Shown: positions 17,857-27,804 of the stretch, in pieces
Layout of the letters: the number at the start of each line of letters is the position of its first letter
Position numbering within the stretch: the first letter of the stretch is position 1
NCBI GenBank assembly: GCA_963752935.1
Contig: CAVWAL010000004.1
Location: 320,386 to 384,385 of the forward strand
Reading direction: 5' to 3'
Source of the DNA: RI-153 sp963752935
Lineage (GTDB): Bacteria; Chloroflexota; Anaerolineae; Caldilineales; Caldilineaceae
DNA length: 64,000 bases
The notes under the pieces: model-generated
Seen by the model: the letters and a program-made list of their open reading frames with translations, nothing else
The model's database searches: none
Told to the model about the DNA's origin: nothing
Program-made: the position numbers and the translations under genes

Positions 17857-20004
17857 TCAACGAACTTTGGAGCGTTTTATTCCTTGTGTGTCCGACGTGA
17901 TCCAGCGTGGATTCTGCGTGAGCAGCGACTGGCTGCTGCGCGAATCGATCGCCTGCGAAAAGAGCGATCCCTGGCCGTACTCACAGTTCAGCGCTTGGAG
18001 TTGATGGAACTGGTGTGGCGTTTCCACCCCTTCGGCGATGACCTCCAGATCCAGATCGTGCGCTAAGGCGATGATCGTCCGCACAATGTCCAGATTCCCG
18101 GTTTCGCTGTTCATATTCATGAGGAACGAACCGTCGATTTTGAGGGTGTTGATGGGGTAGTAATGGAGTGAACTCAGCGAGGAGTAGCCCGTGCCGAAGT
18201 CGTCTATACACAGATGCACATTGAGTTTCTGCAGCGCGGCCAGTGTGTGCGTGATCCCGGCAATGTCACTCAACACTGCGCCCTCGGTAATCTCCAGTTT
18301 GAGCGTGTTCGGGCTGATTTTGGTGGCTTGCAAGACCGATTCGACGTATCCGGCCAGGTCGGACTGGTTGAGCAGGCTGCCAGAGAGATTGACGTTGAGG
18401 AAGAGTTCCGGCTGCCGTGGATGTTGCTCTTGCCACGCTTTGAGCTGCTGCGCGCCCCGGCGGATCGTCCAGCGATCGATCGTGTTGAGCAGGCCGGTCT
18501 CTTCGGCCAGAGCCAGAAAATCTGCCGGGTAAAGCAGCCCCCGATCCGGGTGATTCCAGCGCACGAGCGCTTCGAAACCGGCGAGTTGCCCATTCTCTAG
18601 CGACACAATCGGCTGATAGTAGATGACAAACTCGTTGCGTTCCACAGCGCGACGTAGATCGGTTTCCAATTGCCACAACGCCATTGCGCGCAGGTGCATG
18701 GTCGTGTCAAAGAGTCGATATTTGCCCATCCCCGCCGCTTTGGCGCGGTACATGGCCGTATCCGCATCACGCAGGATCTCTTCGGTGCGCGTGTAGTTTT
18801 CACTGCTCAGGGCGATGCCGATACTGCCGCTGGTAAATACCTCGTGGCCGTGGATGACAAACGGCTCTTTCATGGCTTCGTGCACATGCTTGGCGACGCG
18901 GACGGCGTCATTCGGGGAGGCAACATCGTGCAACAGGACGGCGAATTCATCGCCGCCGAAGCGTGCTATCATGCCTTCGGCGGGGATACAGCGTTCCAGC
19001 CGCTGGGCGATGCTGCTGAGAAGATGGTCGCCGATAAGATGGCCCAGGCTGTCGTTGATGGTCTTGAAGCGATCCAGATCAAGAAAGAGGACCGCAAACT
19101 GCTTGTTTTCGCTTTCAAACAGGCGTAACGCATTTTCCAGCCGATCGTGAAAGAAAAGACGGTTGGGCAGACGGGTCAGTGGATCGTGGAGCGCGTCGTG
19201 GATCAAGCGCTCTTCCGTGTGTTTGCGTACAGTAATGTCCGACTGGGACCCGGCCATGCGATAGGGGTGACCGGTTTCATTGTAAAGGGCCATGCCACGC
19301 GAGAGCATCCATCGGTAGCTGCCCGAGCGGTGGCGAATGCGGTACTCTTGTTCGAAGTGCGTCGTCTTGCCCTGCAAATAGAGATCGATGGCCTCACGCG
19401 TGGCGTCCACATCCTCTGGGTGCAGGCGATGAAACCACTCAGACGGCGTGTTGCCTATCTCATCTTCACTGAAGCCGAGCATCAGACACCAGCGCGGCGA
19501 GTAGTAGATCTGATCGGTGAGCAGGTTCCGATCCCACAGACCATCGTTGGCGGCGCGAGCAGCCAGCACGTAACGTTCCTCGCTTTCGCGCAGCGCAGTC
19601 ATGGCGTGTTGACGCTCCAACGCATAGCGGACCGACCGTATGATCAACTCGCCGTCAATGCGTCCTTTCACCAGATAGTCCTGCGCGCCGCGACGCAACG
19701 CCTCGGCGGCGATCTCCTGATCGTCGAGGCCGGTGAGCACGACGATAGGCACGTCTGGATTGAAACGACGGAAGCGGACCAGCGTGTCCAATCCCTGACT
19801 GTCGGGTAAGGAGAGATCAAGGAGAACAAGATCGAAGCGCTCCTGTGCAAAAAGATCGAGCGCCTTGATAAAGCGATGGACATGGGTAATCTGGAAACCT
19901 GTGGGATCAACTTCGCCAAAGAGTTCGCGTAACAGAAGCGCGTCGGCCGAGTTGTCTTCGATGAGCAGCAAGTTCAGAATCGGTTTCGTGTTCGATGATT
20001 GCAT
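17857..20004 (-). CDS. response regulator with PAS, GGDEF and EAL domains (cyclic-di-GMP turnover)
   Basis: 715 residues from the ATG at 20004. The frame is open to ATGs at 20100 and 20157, but the receiver domain begins right after 20004, and a TATAAT hexamer near 20095-20105 suggests the upstream part is promoter. Domain order is REC (LLLIEDNSADALLLREL, phospho-acceptor in LVLLDLSLPDSQG), PAS/PAC (DIYLQ to RMAGSQSDITVRK), GGDEF (DLDRFKTINDSLGH, intact FGGDEFAV) and EAL (GFEALVRWNHPDRG, DDFGTGYSSL, KIDGSF, AEGVET). Both catalytic signatures look intact, so it could both make and degrade c-di-GMP. No partner histidine kinase is adjacent. Confidence 0.92.
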   Translation of the reverse strand: MQSSNTKPILNLLLIEDNSADALLLRELFGEVDPTGFQITHVHRFIKALDLFAQERFDLVLLDLSLPDSQGLDTLVRFRRFNPDVPIVVLTGLDDQEIAAEALRRGAQDYLVKGRIDGELIIRSVRYALERQHAMTALRESEERYVLAARAANDGLWDRNLLTDQIYYSPRWCLMLGFSEDEIGNTPSEWFHRLHPEDVDATREAIDLYLQGKTTHFEQEYRIRHRSGSYRWMLSRGMALYNETGHPYRMAGSQSDITVRKHTEERLIHDALHDPLTRLPNRLFFHDRLENALRLFESENKQFAVLFLDLDRFKTINDSLGHLIGDHLLSSIAQRLERCIPAEGMIARFGGDEFAVLLHDVASPNDAVRVAKHVHEAMKEPFVIHGHEVFTSGSIGIALSSENYTRTEEILRDADTAMYRAKAAGMGKYRLFDTTMHLRAMALWQLETDLRRAVERNEFVIYYQPIVSLENGQLAGFEALVRWNHPDRGLLYPADFLALAEETGLLNTIDRWTIRRGAQQLKAWQEQHPRQPELFLNVNLSGSLLNQSDLAGYVESVLQATKISPNTLKLEITEGAVLSDIAGITHTLAALQKLNVHLCIDDFGTGYSSLSSLHYYPINTLKIDGSFLMNMNSETGNLDIVRTIIALAHDLDLEVIAEGVETPHQFHQLQALNCEYGQGSLFSQAIDSRSSQSLLTQNPRWITSDTQGIKRSKVR

Positions 20005-20219
20005 AAGGCGGATGCCCGCTTCTGTCCTTCGTGTGTAGCGACGTGGTATGCGGCGAGGACGACGCCAAAGGCTGCGTAGTACTGAAAAATCGTAGCTCAT
20101 TATAGTACATTCCGTATGTGAAAGGTAAGGGACAAGCGACCAGGAGAGCCCCCGCATTTAGAGCGATTGCCCATCTCCCCGTACGATCGCTTGCCCCGCT
20201 CGCAAACGTGTGCAAGCCA

Positions 20220-21437
20220 TCACACGGCACTGCTCCGAGTCGCACCACTCTTCAGATAGTCAATCGCGGCGCCGGCCAACAGTGCAACCCCTGTGGGCAT
20301 CATTCGTTCGTCGAAATCGAAGGTGGGGTTGTGATGGGCGCTGTGCCATTTAACCGCCGGATCCGAAGCCCCGATTAGGATGAAACATCCCGGCGCCCGG
20401 TTGAGAAATTCCGACATATCTTCGCCGACCATCATGGGGGCAATCTGCGTGATCTGTGCCGGATCGACGATCTGCGAGGCGACCTGCTGCATGATGGCCG
20501 CCCCGGCTTCACTGTTGACGGTTGCCGGGCAGCCGCCGAGATAGGCAAAGTCAGCACTGGCGCCAAAGCCTTGCGCTACAGCGACGGCTATCTCTTCCAG
20601 ACGACGGAGCAGCAACTGCTGCACCTCTTGCGAGAAGGATCGGATGGTGCCCAGCAGTTGTGCCTGCTCGGCGATGATGTTGCTGGCATTTCCGCTTTGC
20701 AGGCTCCCCACCGAGACCACAGCCGTATCCTGCGGGTTGACGTTGCGCGAAACGATGGACTGCCATGCCACCACAATGTGGCTGGCCACCAGTGTGGCGT
20801 CTACGGTCTCGTGGGGCATGGCGCCGTGCCCGCCTTTGCCGCGCACCGTCAGCCCAAACATGTCCGCATTGGCCCACAGCGGGCCAGATTGAACAACGAC
20901 CTGGTTGAGGGGCAACCCTGTCCATAAATGCAGACCGAACGCGGCCGCCGGCTGCGGATCATCGAGTACGCCATCGGCGATCATGGCCGATGCGCCGCCC
21001 AACCCTTCTTCGGCCGGTTGGAAGACGAGTTTCACGCGTCCGCGCAGGGCTGCTCGCTGTTCGGTTAACAGGTTGGCCACGCCCATGCCGATGGCCGTGT
21101 GTCCGTCATGGCCGCAGGCGTGCATCACACCCGCAGTCTGCGAACGATAGTCGACATCGTTGGCTTCGTGGATGGGCAACGCGTCCATATCGAAACGTAA
21201 AAGGACGGTGGGCGCGTCTTCGTCGATAGACTCCCCTTCGATCACGGCCACGACACCGGTTTTGCCGATGCCGGTGCTGACCTCCAGCCCCAGATTGTGC
21301 AGATGCTCGGCAACAATGCCGGCTGTGCGTAGTTCTTGATAGCCCAGTTCGGGGTGTTGGTGAAAGTCGCGTCGCCAGGTGACTAACTGAGGATACAAGC
21401 CGTCGGCGGCGCGGCGCAGCGTTTCGTAGATGCTCAT
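20220..21437 (-). CDS. M20 family metallo-amidohydrolase
   Basis: 405 residues from the ATG at 21437 (GGAGAAATC upstream). This is a di-metal amidohydrolase of the IAA-amino acid hydrolase/hippurate hydrolase type. Visible are LRFDMDALPIHEAND, the metal-binding MHACGHDGHTA, QPAEEGLGGASAMI with the catalytic glutamate, the dimerisation domain (GKGGHGAMPHETVD), and the C-terminal histidine in SAHHNPTFDFDE. It should cleave the amide bond of N-acylated amino acids or a similar substrate in the cytoplasm. It stands alone, with a MITE-like element about 170 bases upstream. Confidence 0.93.
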   Translation of the reverse strand: MSIYETLRRAADGLYPQLVTWRRDFHQHPELGYQELRTAGIVAEHLHNLGLEVSTGIGKTGVVAVIEGESIDEDAPTVLLRFDMDALPIHEANDVDYRSQTAGVMHACGHDGHTAIGMGVANLLTEQRAALRGRVKLVFQPAEEGLGGASAMIADGVLDDPQPAAAFGLHLWTGLPLNQVVVQSGPLWANADMFGLTVRGKGGHGAMPHETVDATLVASHIVVAWQSIVSRNVNPQDTAVVSVGSLQSGNASNIIAEQAQLLGTIRSFSQEVQQLLLRRLEEIAVAVAQGFGASADFAYLGGCPATVNSEAGAAIMQQVASQIVDPAQITQIAPMMVGEDMSEFLNRAPGCFILIGASDPAVKWHSAHHNPTFDFDERMMPTGVALLAGAAIDYLKSGATRSSAV

Positions 21438-21610
21438 GATTTCTCCACGTTTGGTGAGGCTGGTAAGCGACCCAGACCGCAACAAGGGCCATGTTAACCA
21501 GACCAAGTAGTGTTTTACCGCATTGTGGCGGAAAAGTGTGTTACAAGTTGCTGACAATTTCTGTCTGGCTTGGCTGATGAGGATAGGACGTCCGTATGCA
21601 GGATGGGCTA

Positions 21611-21761
21611 GGGTGCGTCCCAAGTATTTCGGTTCTGATCTTCAGGGCAGCTACGCAGAACAGACCGGCACGGAGGCCGGTCCCTACACGTAGGGATGGA
21701 CCTCCGTGTCCATCCGTCGTGGCTTCCCGGTGGACATGGCCCAATAATATGGGACACACCC
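21611..21761 (-). mobile_element. MITE-like element, copy B, flanked by 9 bp duplication
   Basis: A 151 bp element, inverted relative to the copy at 5707-5862. The ends GGGTGCGTCCCA and, in reverse, GGGTGTGTCCCA match in 11 of 12 positions. A perfect 9 bp direct repeat GATGGGCTA flanks it at 21602-21610 and 21762-21770. The different target duplications at the two copies show independent insertion. It occupies the gap of about 420 bases between the M20 gene and the SNF2 gene; nothing else is seen there. Confidence 0.9.
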
Positions 21762-21856
21762 GATGGGCTACGGATCTGTCTGCGCCTGATATGGCTGGGT
21801 GGGAGGGGGGAAGTAGTCATCACACACCTCAGCCCACGTGGTCACTCGGTCAGTAG

Positions 21857-23818
21857 TTATGTTGCTTCAAAGACGGCATCCAGGTAGCGATTGCTTTCGC
21901 TGATCTGCTCATAGCGACGGCGCGCTTGAACCAACACATCGCCGACCTCTTCGAGCCGTTGCTCCAACTCTACATTATTGGCGCTGGACTCCCAGGCCTG
22001 GCGCAGCAGGTCCTCGAATGACTTGGCGCCGTCCAGGTTGCCCAGGATCAGATCGAGTTCGCCGATCACCAGCTCGAACATACGGATCTTGCGGGCCAGC
22101 AGGTCGATGATGTGCGCCTCAATCGTCTCGTGACAGGATAAATTGAAGATCATCACGTCGCTTTCCTGGCCGAGCCGGTGCAAGCGGCCAATACGCTGTT
22201 CGACGCGCATGGGGTTCCAGGGCAGATCATAGTTAATCAACTGATGACAGAACTGCAGGTTGCGCCCCTCGGCGCCGCTTTCGGTGCTGACCAGGACGCG
22301 CGCCCCATCCGGGCCTTCGTCGCGGAAACGGGCGACGGCAGCCTCTTTCTGGCGGATGTCCATACCGCCGTGGAAGCCCTGCGCCTCGACGCCCCATTTG
22401 CCCAGTTGATTCACCACCGTCTCCAACGTCTGTCTGTACTCGGTGAAAATCAGAAACTTGCCGGGGAAGCGATCCAGAATCTCGCGCACCGCCTCCAATT
22501 TGCGCCCGATTGGAATGGAATCGGCCAGTTCCAAAAAGCCGAGGAGTTCGGCGCGCACTGTCTCGTCGTGCGCACGATCCTGCACCATTTTGCGCAGCGT
22601 CGAGGCTACCGCCTGGGGGCTGCTGCACACTTCTTTCTGCAGCGTAATCAAGGTGAGGCGCAGGTGTTTGTTGCTGTCTGCGTCACGGAAACGACGACGA
22701 ATATAGTCGGTCACACGCGCATACAACTGCCATTCCGGTTCGGACAGCCCCAGATGATAGATGGCGGCGCGGCGGCGGGGGAAGCTGACATCCACACTGC
22801 TGCGACGGTTGCGGATCATAACATCGTTGAGCAGGCGACGCAGCGAGCTTTCGTTCTTGGGTTGGCGCTTGTCGGCATTTTGCAGAAAGTGACGGCGGAA
22901 ACTGCGCACCGTCCCCAATTGGCCGGGCGACAGGATGGTGATCAGGCTGTACAGCTCAAGCAGATCGTTCTGAATGGGGGTGGCGGTGAGCATGAGCACG
23001 TAGCGCTTGCGGATCTGGTTGACGAACTTCCAGGCCAGCGTGCTACGGTTCTTGAGCTTGTGCGCTTCGTCGACGATGAGCAGATCATACTCGCGACCGA
23101 GGACGCCTTCGCTGTGGCGGTCGAGCTTGGCCCGATCCAGGCTGACAATCCAGCGTCCACTTTCGGCTTCGGCGACTTCCTTCCACTGCTGCACGCCGTC
23201 CACCACGCTAAACGATTCACCAAACTTGGTCAGCAGTTCCTCACGCCACTGTTCGGTGAGCGAGGCAGGTGTCAACACGAGGACGGTGCGCACCAGTCCA
23301 CGCTCGATCAACTCCTTCATCACGATGCCGGCCTCGATGGTCTTGCCCAGCCCCACCTCGTCGGCCAGCAGCGCCCGTCCGCGCATGTCGCGCAGGGCAC
23401 GCAGCGCCGTATCGAGTTGATGCTCGTAATGGTCCACCGAAATATCTTCGAGGCAGATCAACTGATCAAAGCCCCGGCTCAGGCGTAGTTCTTCGGCCTG
23501 AAGGCGCAATTGGTAGGTAGTCAGCGGACCCGGCGGGTGGACGCGCCCGTGGATGCGAAAGAAGTTTTCCAGATCCTGTCTGGTTTCGATGATGCGCGGC
23601 GGCAGAGAAATGCCAAGCCGTTCGATCCGCTCGGCCAATTGCTGATCTACATTGTAGCGATGACCGCAGCGAAAACAGATCGTGGCCGTCTCTTCATCGA
23701 GCCAGTTGCACTGCGGGCAGCGCTTGCCCATGACGGCCTGGGGCGTTGTGTCCTTTTTCTTGCGTTTAGTGGTCGGCTCTTCAGGGATTTCGAGCCACTC
23801 AAAGCGTTCTTGGGTCAT
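21857..23818 (-). CDS. SNF2-family DEAD/DEAH helicase with N-terminal zinc ribbon
   Basis: 653 residues from the ATG at 23818 (AAGGGAATCC upstream). A zinc ribbon lies near residues 35-60 (CPQC then CFRCG). The SNF2 ATPase core follows: ADEVGLGKTIEAGIV (Walker A), LLIVDEAHKLKNR (DEAH box), LMLTATPIQNDLLELYSL. The C-terminal helicase lobe has FTEYRQTLETVVNQL, STESGAEGRNLQFC and QRIGRLHRLGQ. It is a double-strand DNA translocase of the RapA/HepA type; the zinc ribbon is a lineage-specific addition. The precise role is unknown. No restriction or defence partner gene is adjacent, so I do not call it a defence helicase. Confidence 0.9.
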   Translation of the reverse strand: MTQERFEWLEIPEEPTTKRKKKDTTPQAVMGKRCPQCNWLDEETATICFRCGHRYNVDQQLAERIERLGISLPPRIIETRQDLENFFRIHGRVHPPGPLTTYQLRLQAEELRLSRGFDQLICLEDISVDHYEHQLDTALRALRDMRGRALLADEVGLGKTIEAGIVMKELIERGLVRTVLVLTPASLTEQWREELLTKFGESFSVVDGVQQWKEVAEAESGRWIVSLDRAKLDRHSEGVLGREYDLLIVDEAHKLKNRSTLAWKFVNQIRKRYVLMLTATPIQNDLLELYSLITILSPGQLGTVRSFRRHFLQNADKRQPKNESSLRRLLNDVMIRNRRSSVDVSFPRRRAAIYHLGLSEPEWQLYARVTDYIRRRFRDADSNKHLRLTLITLQKEVCSSPQAVASTLRKMVQDRAHDETVRAELLGFLELADSIPIGRKLEAVREILDRFPGKFLIFTEYRQTLETVVNQLGKWGVEAQGFHGGMDIRQKEAAVARFRDEGPDGARVLVSTESGAEGRNLQFCHQLINYDLPWNPMRVEQRIGRLHRLGQESDVMIFNLSCHETIEAHIIDLLARKIRMFELVIGELDLILGNLDGAKSFEDLLRQAWESSANNVELEQRLEEVGDVLVQARRRYEQISESNRYLDAVFEAT

Positions 23819-23974
23819 GGATTCCCTTGCCGGATCAATTGCAGCAAAATCAGGCCCTATTATACACCAGGCGATAGGCGAGACGGAAAGCATGAGCTTG
23901 GTATCAGAAAACTGTTTCTTGATACGATATGTGCGGATGAAGGTGTAAATCGCACAATAAACTTCCAAATAACT

Positions 23975-24014
23975 GTGCAGAGAGCACACCCACACGGGGG
24001 TGTGCTCTCTGCAC
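23975..24014 (-). terminator. 17 bp perfect hairpin after the lipoprotein gene
   Basis: The arms 23975-23991 and 23998-24014 (GTGCAGAGAGCACACCC) are exact complements with a six base loop. It lies 30 bases beyond the end of the minus-strand lipoprotein gene. The T-tract is weak (AGTTATTTGG), so it may be terminator, RNA stabiliser or repeat. Confidence 0.6.
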
Positions 24015-24043
24015 CTGGAGGGCCGGTTGTAAAACTTCTCAAC

Positions 24044-25928
24044 TTACGACTTCGGTTCGAGACAAGTTGCGTCTGGTGTATCGGGCGGCCAGGCGACCAA
24101 CCCCCCCGATCTGAAGGCTGCTGCTGCACGGCTTGGCGTACGTTGTGCACCAATCTGCCCAATGGCGTTGTGATCCTTATCTGTAAGGTAGACTTTGATG
24201 AAATTCCCCAGTGCACTGGGGGGATCAACGAAGATCTCGAAGTTGACCGGCTGGCATTTGGCCAGCGGCGCTGAATCGGTGACAAACCAGATACCCACAA
24301 TCTGATCGACGCCCGTGGGCGTTGTCGTCGTGATGGACACACTGTGTGCATCGTTGTTCTCTACGAAAAGTGCGGGCCGTCCATCGTCGATCCAGCCCTT
24401 CACGGCGGCAAAGGTGGGTTTGCCGCGAGCGCAGCTACCGGTGGCGTCGTTCATAGACCACCACATTACGTTTTTTCCGCCACCTTGGGTGCAGCCTGAT
24501 TCGGCCAAAGCCCGACGCCTGCCGAGATCGCCTTCTGGCACGCCGCCGCCGTAGGCATAGAATGAAATGCGATCCTGGCTGAGGTTGCTGCCGTAGTAGT
24601 CGGCGATCATCGAGATCGAGGCCCGTGTGCAGTACCGATCGCCGTGCGGATTGCCTCGCCGCGGCGCTCCGTTGCCCACAATCAAGTCGGCGTCGGCTTC
24701 GTGGGCCGAATCCCAGCGGCTTATGCCCAATTCGGGATCGCCGTCGAGGCAGAGCATCCGCGTGTCCTTATGCTGGAGCTGTGGCGTCAACGCGAGGAGA
24801 CGGCTGGCGTTGGTTGTGGCGGCTTCAGCGGGCATGGGGATCACCGTCACCACCACGGTAGACGACCAGTCGCTTTGGCTGCCGTCGGCCTGGATGCTCT
24901 GGCTGCGCGCGTAGTAGGTTTGAGACATCTCCACGGTGGTGGTGAGTTCGGTGGTGTAGATGGTGTCGCTGATTGTCACGTTGACCGTTGGCGCCACGAA
25001 GGACGCCTCATCTGCCACCTGGAAGCGATAGCCGTGGCGTCTGGAATGTTAGACCAGCCAAACGTGACATTCCCGGCGAAGGTGATCGTGCCATCGAAGG
25101 GGGTGCGAAAATAGGGCGCCGGCGCCCTATTGGCCGCACCGAGCGTCTGTTCACCTGGTTTGTAGATCCCCAGTCTTCGGGGCTGTTGCCGTCCTGGAGC
25201 GGATAGCGGCCAATCGATCCCCCGCGTGTCAGCACGTCTCCACCGGGAATCTGCGTGGTGGGAGCGGCGAAGCTGTCCGCAAGCCATTCACCGGCGGCGA
25301 TGGCCTGATCGGCGTCGGCCAGGGGAAAGTCGCCGTATGCGACAAAGTCGACCAAAGAGGTCGTCGTCTGCACGTTGCTCTTGTAGAGCGAGAGTTGGTC
25401 CACTGCGTCAAGGAAGTTGACCAGCCCGGGCGGGGTATGCAATTCCACGACGCCATCGCCGGCGTCGTAGTCGTCGGCGGCTTCGCCTAGACCGTCCAAA
25501 AAAAGGACCACATATGTAGACGGCGGCAGTGCCGGCAGTGCCGCAGGGAATGTGTAGACGTTGCCGTCACCGTCGCCGATCTGCCAGCCACCGACAATCG
25601 CCGAGTCTGTTTGGTTGGTCCTGGCCGGGACGGTGTTGGCCTGCGCCTCGGCGGCCCCGCCAGTCACCAGAGGCAAAAAGACCGGCGCCGTGTTGACAAA
25701 GAGCTCAATCCATTGGGGTTCATTTTCGTTGGTCAGCGGCACGATTTCGTTGATCACGATCTGGCTTTCGGCGCTAAGCTCGATGACCGGCGCCAGGGCG
25801 CGTAGTTTGGCGCTCCCTGCGGACGTATCCTGGTGCGAACAGGCCAGGAGCAGGATAAAGACGGCACAAATTGCGCAAGCACTGGTAAACGTGGAGAGAA
25901 GCACGGGGTACCTGGGTAAACGGCGCAT
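24044..25928 (-). pseudogene. secreted lipoprotein with lamin-tail and C39-like domains, two frameshifts
   Basis: A lipoprotein signal (lipobox-like LLLACSHQ near residue 28) precedes a lamin-tail domain (SQIVINEIVPLTNENEPQWIEL). A fibronectin-like segment (TFGWSNIPDAT, then DEASFVAPTVNVTISDT) and a cysteine-peptidase C39-like region (GDRYCTRASISMIADYYG, NNDAHSVSITTTTP) follow. The protein reads through three frames. Shifts are needed near 25145-25160 and near 25030, where one missing base splits the segment DATA-YRFQ. The domains otherwise read cleanly, so this is either a recent pseudogene or sequence error. It is likely surface-exposed; the C39-like Cys and His are present, but peptidase activity is unproven. 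Confidence 0.7.
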
Positions 25929-26309
25929 GAGATTCCTCCTGAATCGTTTGGAGCGTAGTTGATGCCCTATCGCACTAAATGGATCGACTGCTGGAGAATG
26001 GTGCTGACCTGATGGTGTGGGCTAAGATCACGCGGGGAGAGTGAACTGATCCTGCACCAAAGATCACTGCCTGTCTGTGCGTCGGCGCACAGGACGGCAA
26101 CGATGCTGTCTTAGGCTCATGATTGTATTTTGGTCACTGATGTGAGGCGGCTGAACCCAGTATGGAGGAAATGCGTGAATTTGGCAACCATCTCAAAGGA
26201 GTGGCATACGATGTAATCCGTGGGCTTTGGTTGGGTTGAAACTGGTGACTGGAAAATGTGCCGACAACCGAATGATCAGAGTCAGCCAGCCGCCACCACT
26301 CTCTAAGCC
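25929..26309. other. intergenic gap, no feature seen
   Basis: This 381 base stretch lies between the lipoprotein start and the ATPase stop. I see no convincing reading frame, hairpin or repeat. It should hold the promoter for the lipoprotein gene, but no clear hexamers stand out. Confidence 0.6.
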
Positions 26310-27803
26310 TCAACTCGCCTTGCGTGCTCGCTTGTCGGCCCAGGATCGCAACCGGTCGATCTCTTCCTGCATCATCGTGCTCAGAGGAATTGTCTCTTGC
26401 AGCACGCCGCTGAGATCTTCCATTTGCAGGGGACGGTTCTGGTCGAAGGCATCGTAGAGGGCGTCGATCAGCGCCTGTTCGATTTCAGCCCCAGACAGCC
26501 CATCGGAAGACATAGCGAGGGTCGCCAGATCAAAGTCGGCAGGGTTGCGGTTGCGTTTGAGCAGGTGGATACGCCAGATCTCGGCGCGTTCTGTGGCATC
26601 GGGTAAGTCTACGAAGAAGATCTCATCGAAGCGCCCCTTGCGCACCAGTTCCGGCGGCAATTGGTCGACGCGGTTGGCTGTGGCGATCACAAAGACAGGC
26701 ACTTGCTTCTCTTGCAGCCAGGTCACAAACGATCCGAAGACGCGCGCAGCGGTTCCGGCGTCGCTGACGTTGCTGCTGCCCACGCCGCTAAAGCCCTTCT
26801 CGATTTCGTCGACCCAGAGGACAACCGGCGCGATCGACTCTGCCACCTTGATGGCGTTGCGCAGATTTTCCTCGCTCGACCCCACCAAGGACGAAAAGAG
26901 GCGGCCCACGTCCAGTCGCAGCAGCGGCAAGCGCCACGCATTGGCCACCGATTTGGCCACCAAAGATTTGCCGCACCCCTGCACGCCCACCAACAAGATC
27001 CCTTTGGGTTCAGGCAGACCAAAGGCACGCGCCGACTCGCTGAAGGCGCGCACGCGCTTGCGCAGCCATTCCTTAAGGCTGGCTACGCCGCCGACGTCGT
27101 CGAGTCGATCCTGGCTGGCATAGAATTCGAGCAGGCCGCTCTTACGGATGATCTGCTGCTTCTCATCTGTGACGGCGGCGACGGCATCCTCATCCAGCCG
27201 GCCATTGGCCTCGATGATGGCCTTGGCGATGGCGTTCGACGCTTCGATCACGGTCAGCCCCTGGCAGGCGCGGATCAGTCGGTCTCGTCCGCGCCGGTTG
27301 AGATCGATCTGAATGCCGTCGTTCTGGCGCGCCGACGTTTCGATCTGCACCAGCAACTTGTCGAGTTCCTCGGTGCTGGGCAGACTGAAATCCACCACCG
27401 TGATCTCTTTTTCCAATTCCTGCGGAATCTTCAGCACCGGCCCGAGCAGGATCACCGTCTTCTTGTTTGTCTGCAAAGCAAAGGCCACCTCGCGCAGTCG
27501 CCGTACCACATTGACATCTTTGAGGACGGGGTGAAAATCACGCAGCACCCAGATCGCGGGATCTTCGGCTTCGAGGATGGCATTGAGCATCGTGATGGGG
27601 TCGCGACGGCTGCGCTCCATATAGGTGGGCAGCGCCGGATTCGTCTCGCCGCTGGTTATGCTCCAGTGCAACACGCGACGGCGCAGATTGACGGCCACGT
27701 CTTCGATGATACGCAGGGCGCGTTCCTCTTCGGGTGTCACGACCCACAGCAGGGGATAGCGGGCACGTATATACGTTTCGAGTTCAGTTTGCATAGTCTT
27801 CAC
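26310..27803 (-). CDS. AAA+ ATPase, Ycf46-like
   Basis: 497 residues with the architecture of the cyanobacterial/plastid Ycf46 family. An N-terminal alpha/beta domain opens with a YPLLWVVTPEEERAL motif. The C-terminal AAA+ module (from about 230) has GILLVGVQGCGKSLVAKSVA (Walker A), VVLWVDEIEKGF (Walker B), VFVIATANRVDQLPPELVRKGRFDE (sensor 1 and arginine finger) and GLSGAEIEQALIDALYDAF (sensor 2 region). Ycf46 has been linked to inorganic-carbon handling in cyanobacteria, but no function is known here. It starts one base after the upstream gene's stop, so the two form an operon. The start is a GTG at 27803 or an ATG at 27794. Confidence 0.85.
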   Translation of the reverse strand: MKTMQTELETYIRARYPLLWVVTPEEERALRIIEDVAVNLRRRVLHWSITSGETNPALPTYMERSRRDPITMLNAILEAEDPAIWVLRDFHPVLKDVNVVRRLREVAFALQTNKKTVILLGPVLKIPQELEKEITVVDFSLPSTEELDKLLVQIETSARQNDGIQIDLNRRGRDRLIRACQGLTVIEASNAIAKAIIEANGRLDEDAVAAVTDEKQQIIRKSGLLEFYASQDRLDDVGGVASLKEWLRKRVRAFSESARAFGLPEPKGILLVGVQGCGKSLVAKSVANAWRLPLLRLDVGRLFSSLVGSSEENLRNAIKVAESIAPVVLWVDEIEKGFSGVGSSNVSDAGTAARVFGSFVTWLQEKQVPVFVIATANRVDQLPPELVRKGRFDEIFFVDLPDATERAEIWRIHLLKRNRNPADFDLATLAMSSDGLSGAEIEQALIDALYDAFDQNRPLQMEDLSGVLQETIPLSTMMQEEIDRLRSWADKRARKAS

Positions 27804-27804
27804 A

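Noticed and set aside
22178..23488. 436-codon open frame on the plus strand
   Set aside because: It is opposite the SNF2 helicase, whose motifs are unmistakable; no family-like pattern is seen in the antisense product.
21857..23818. defence system around the SNF2 helicase
   Set aside because: No nuclease, methyltransferase or other defence gene is adjacent; neighbours are housekeeping or repeats.
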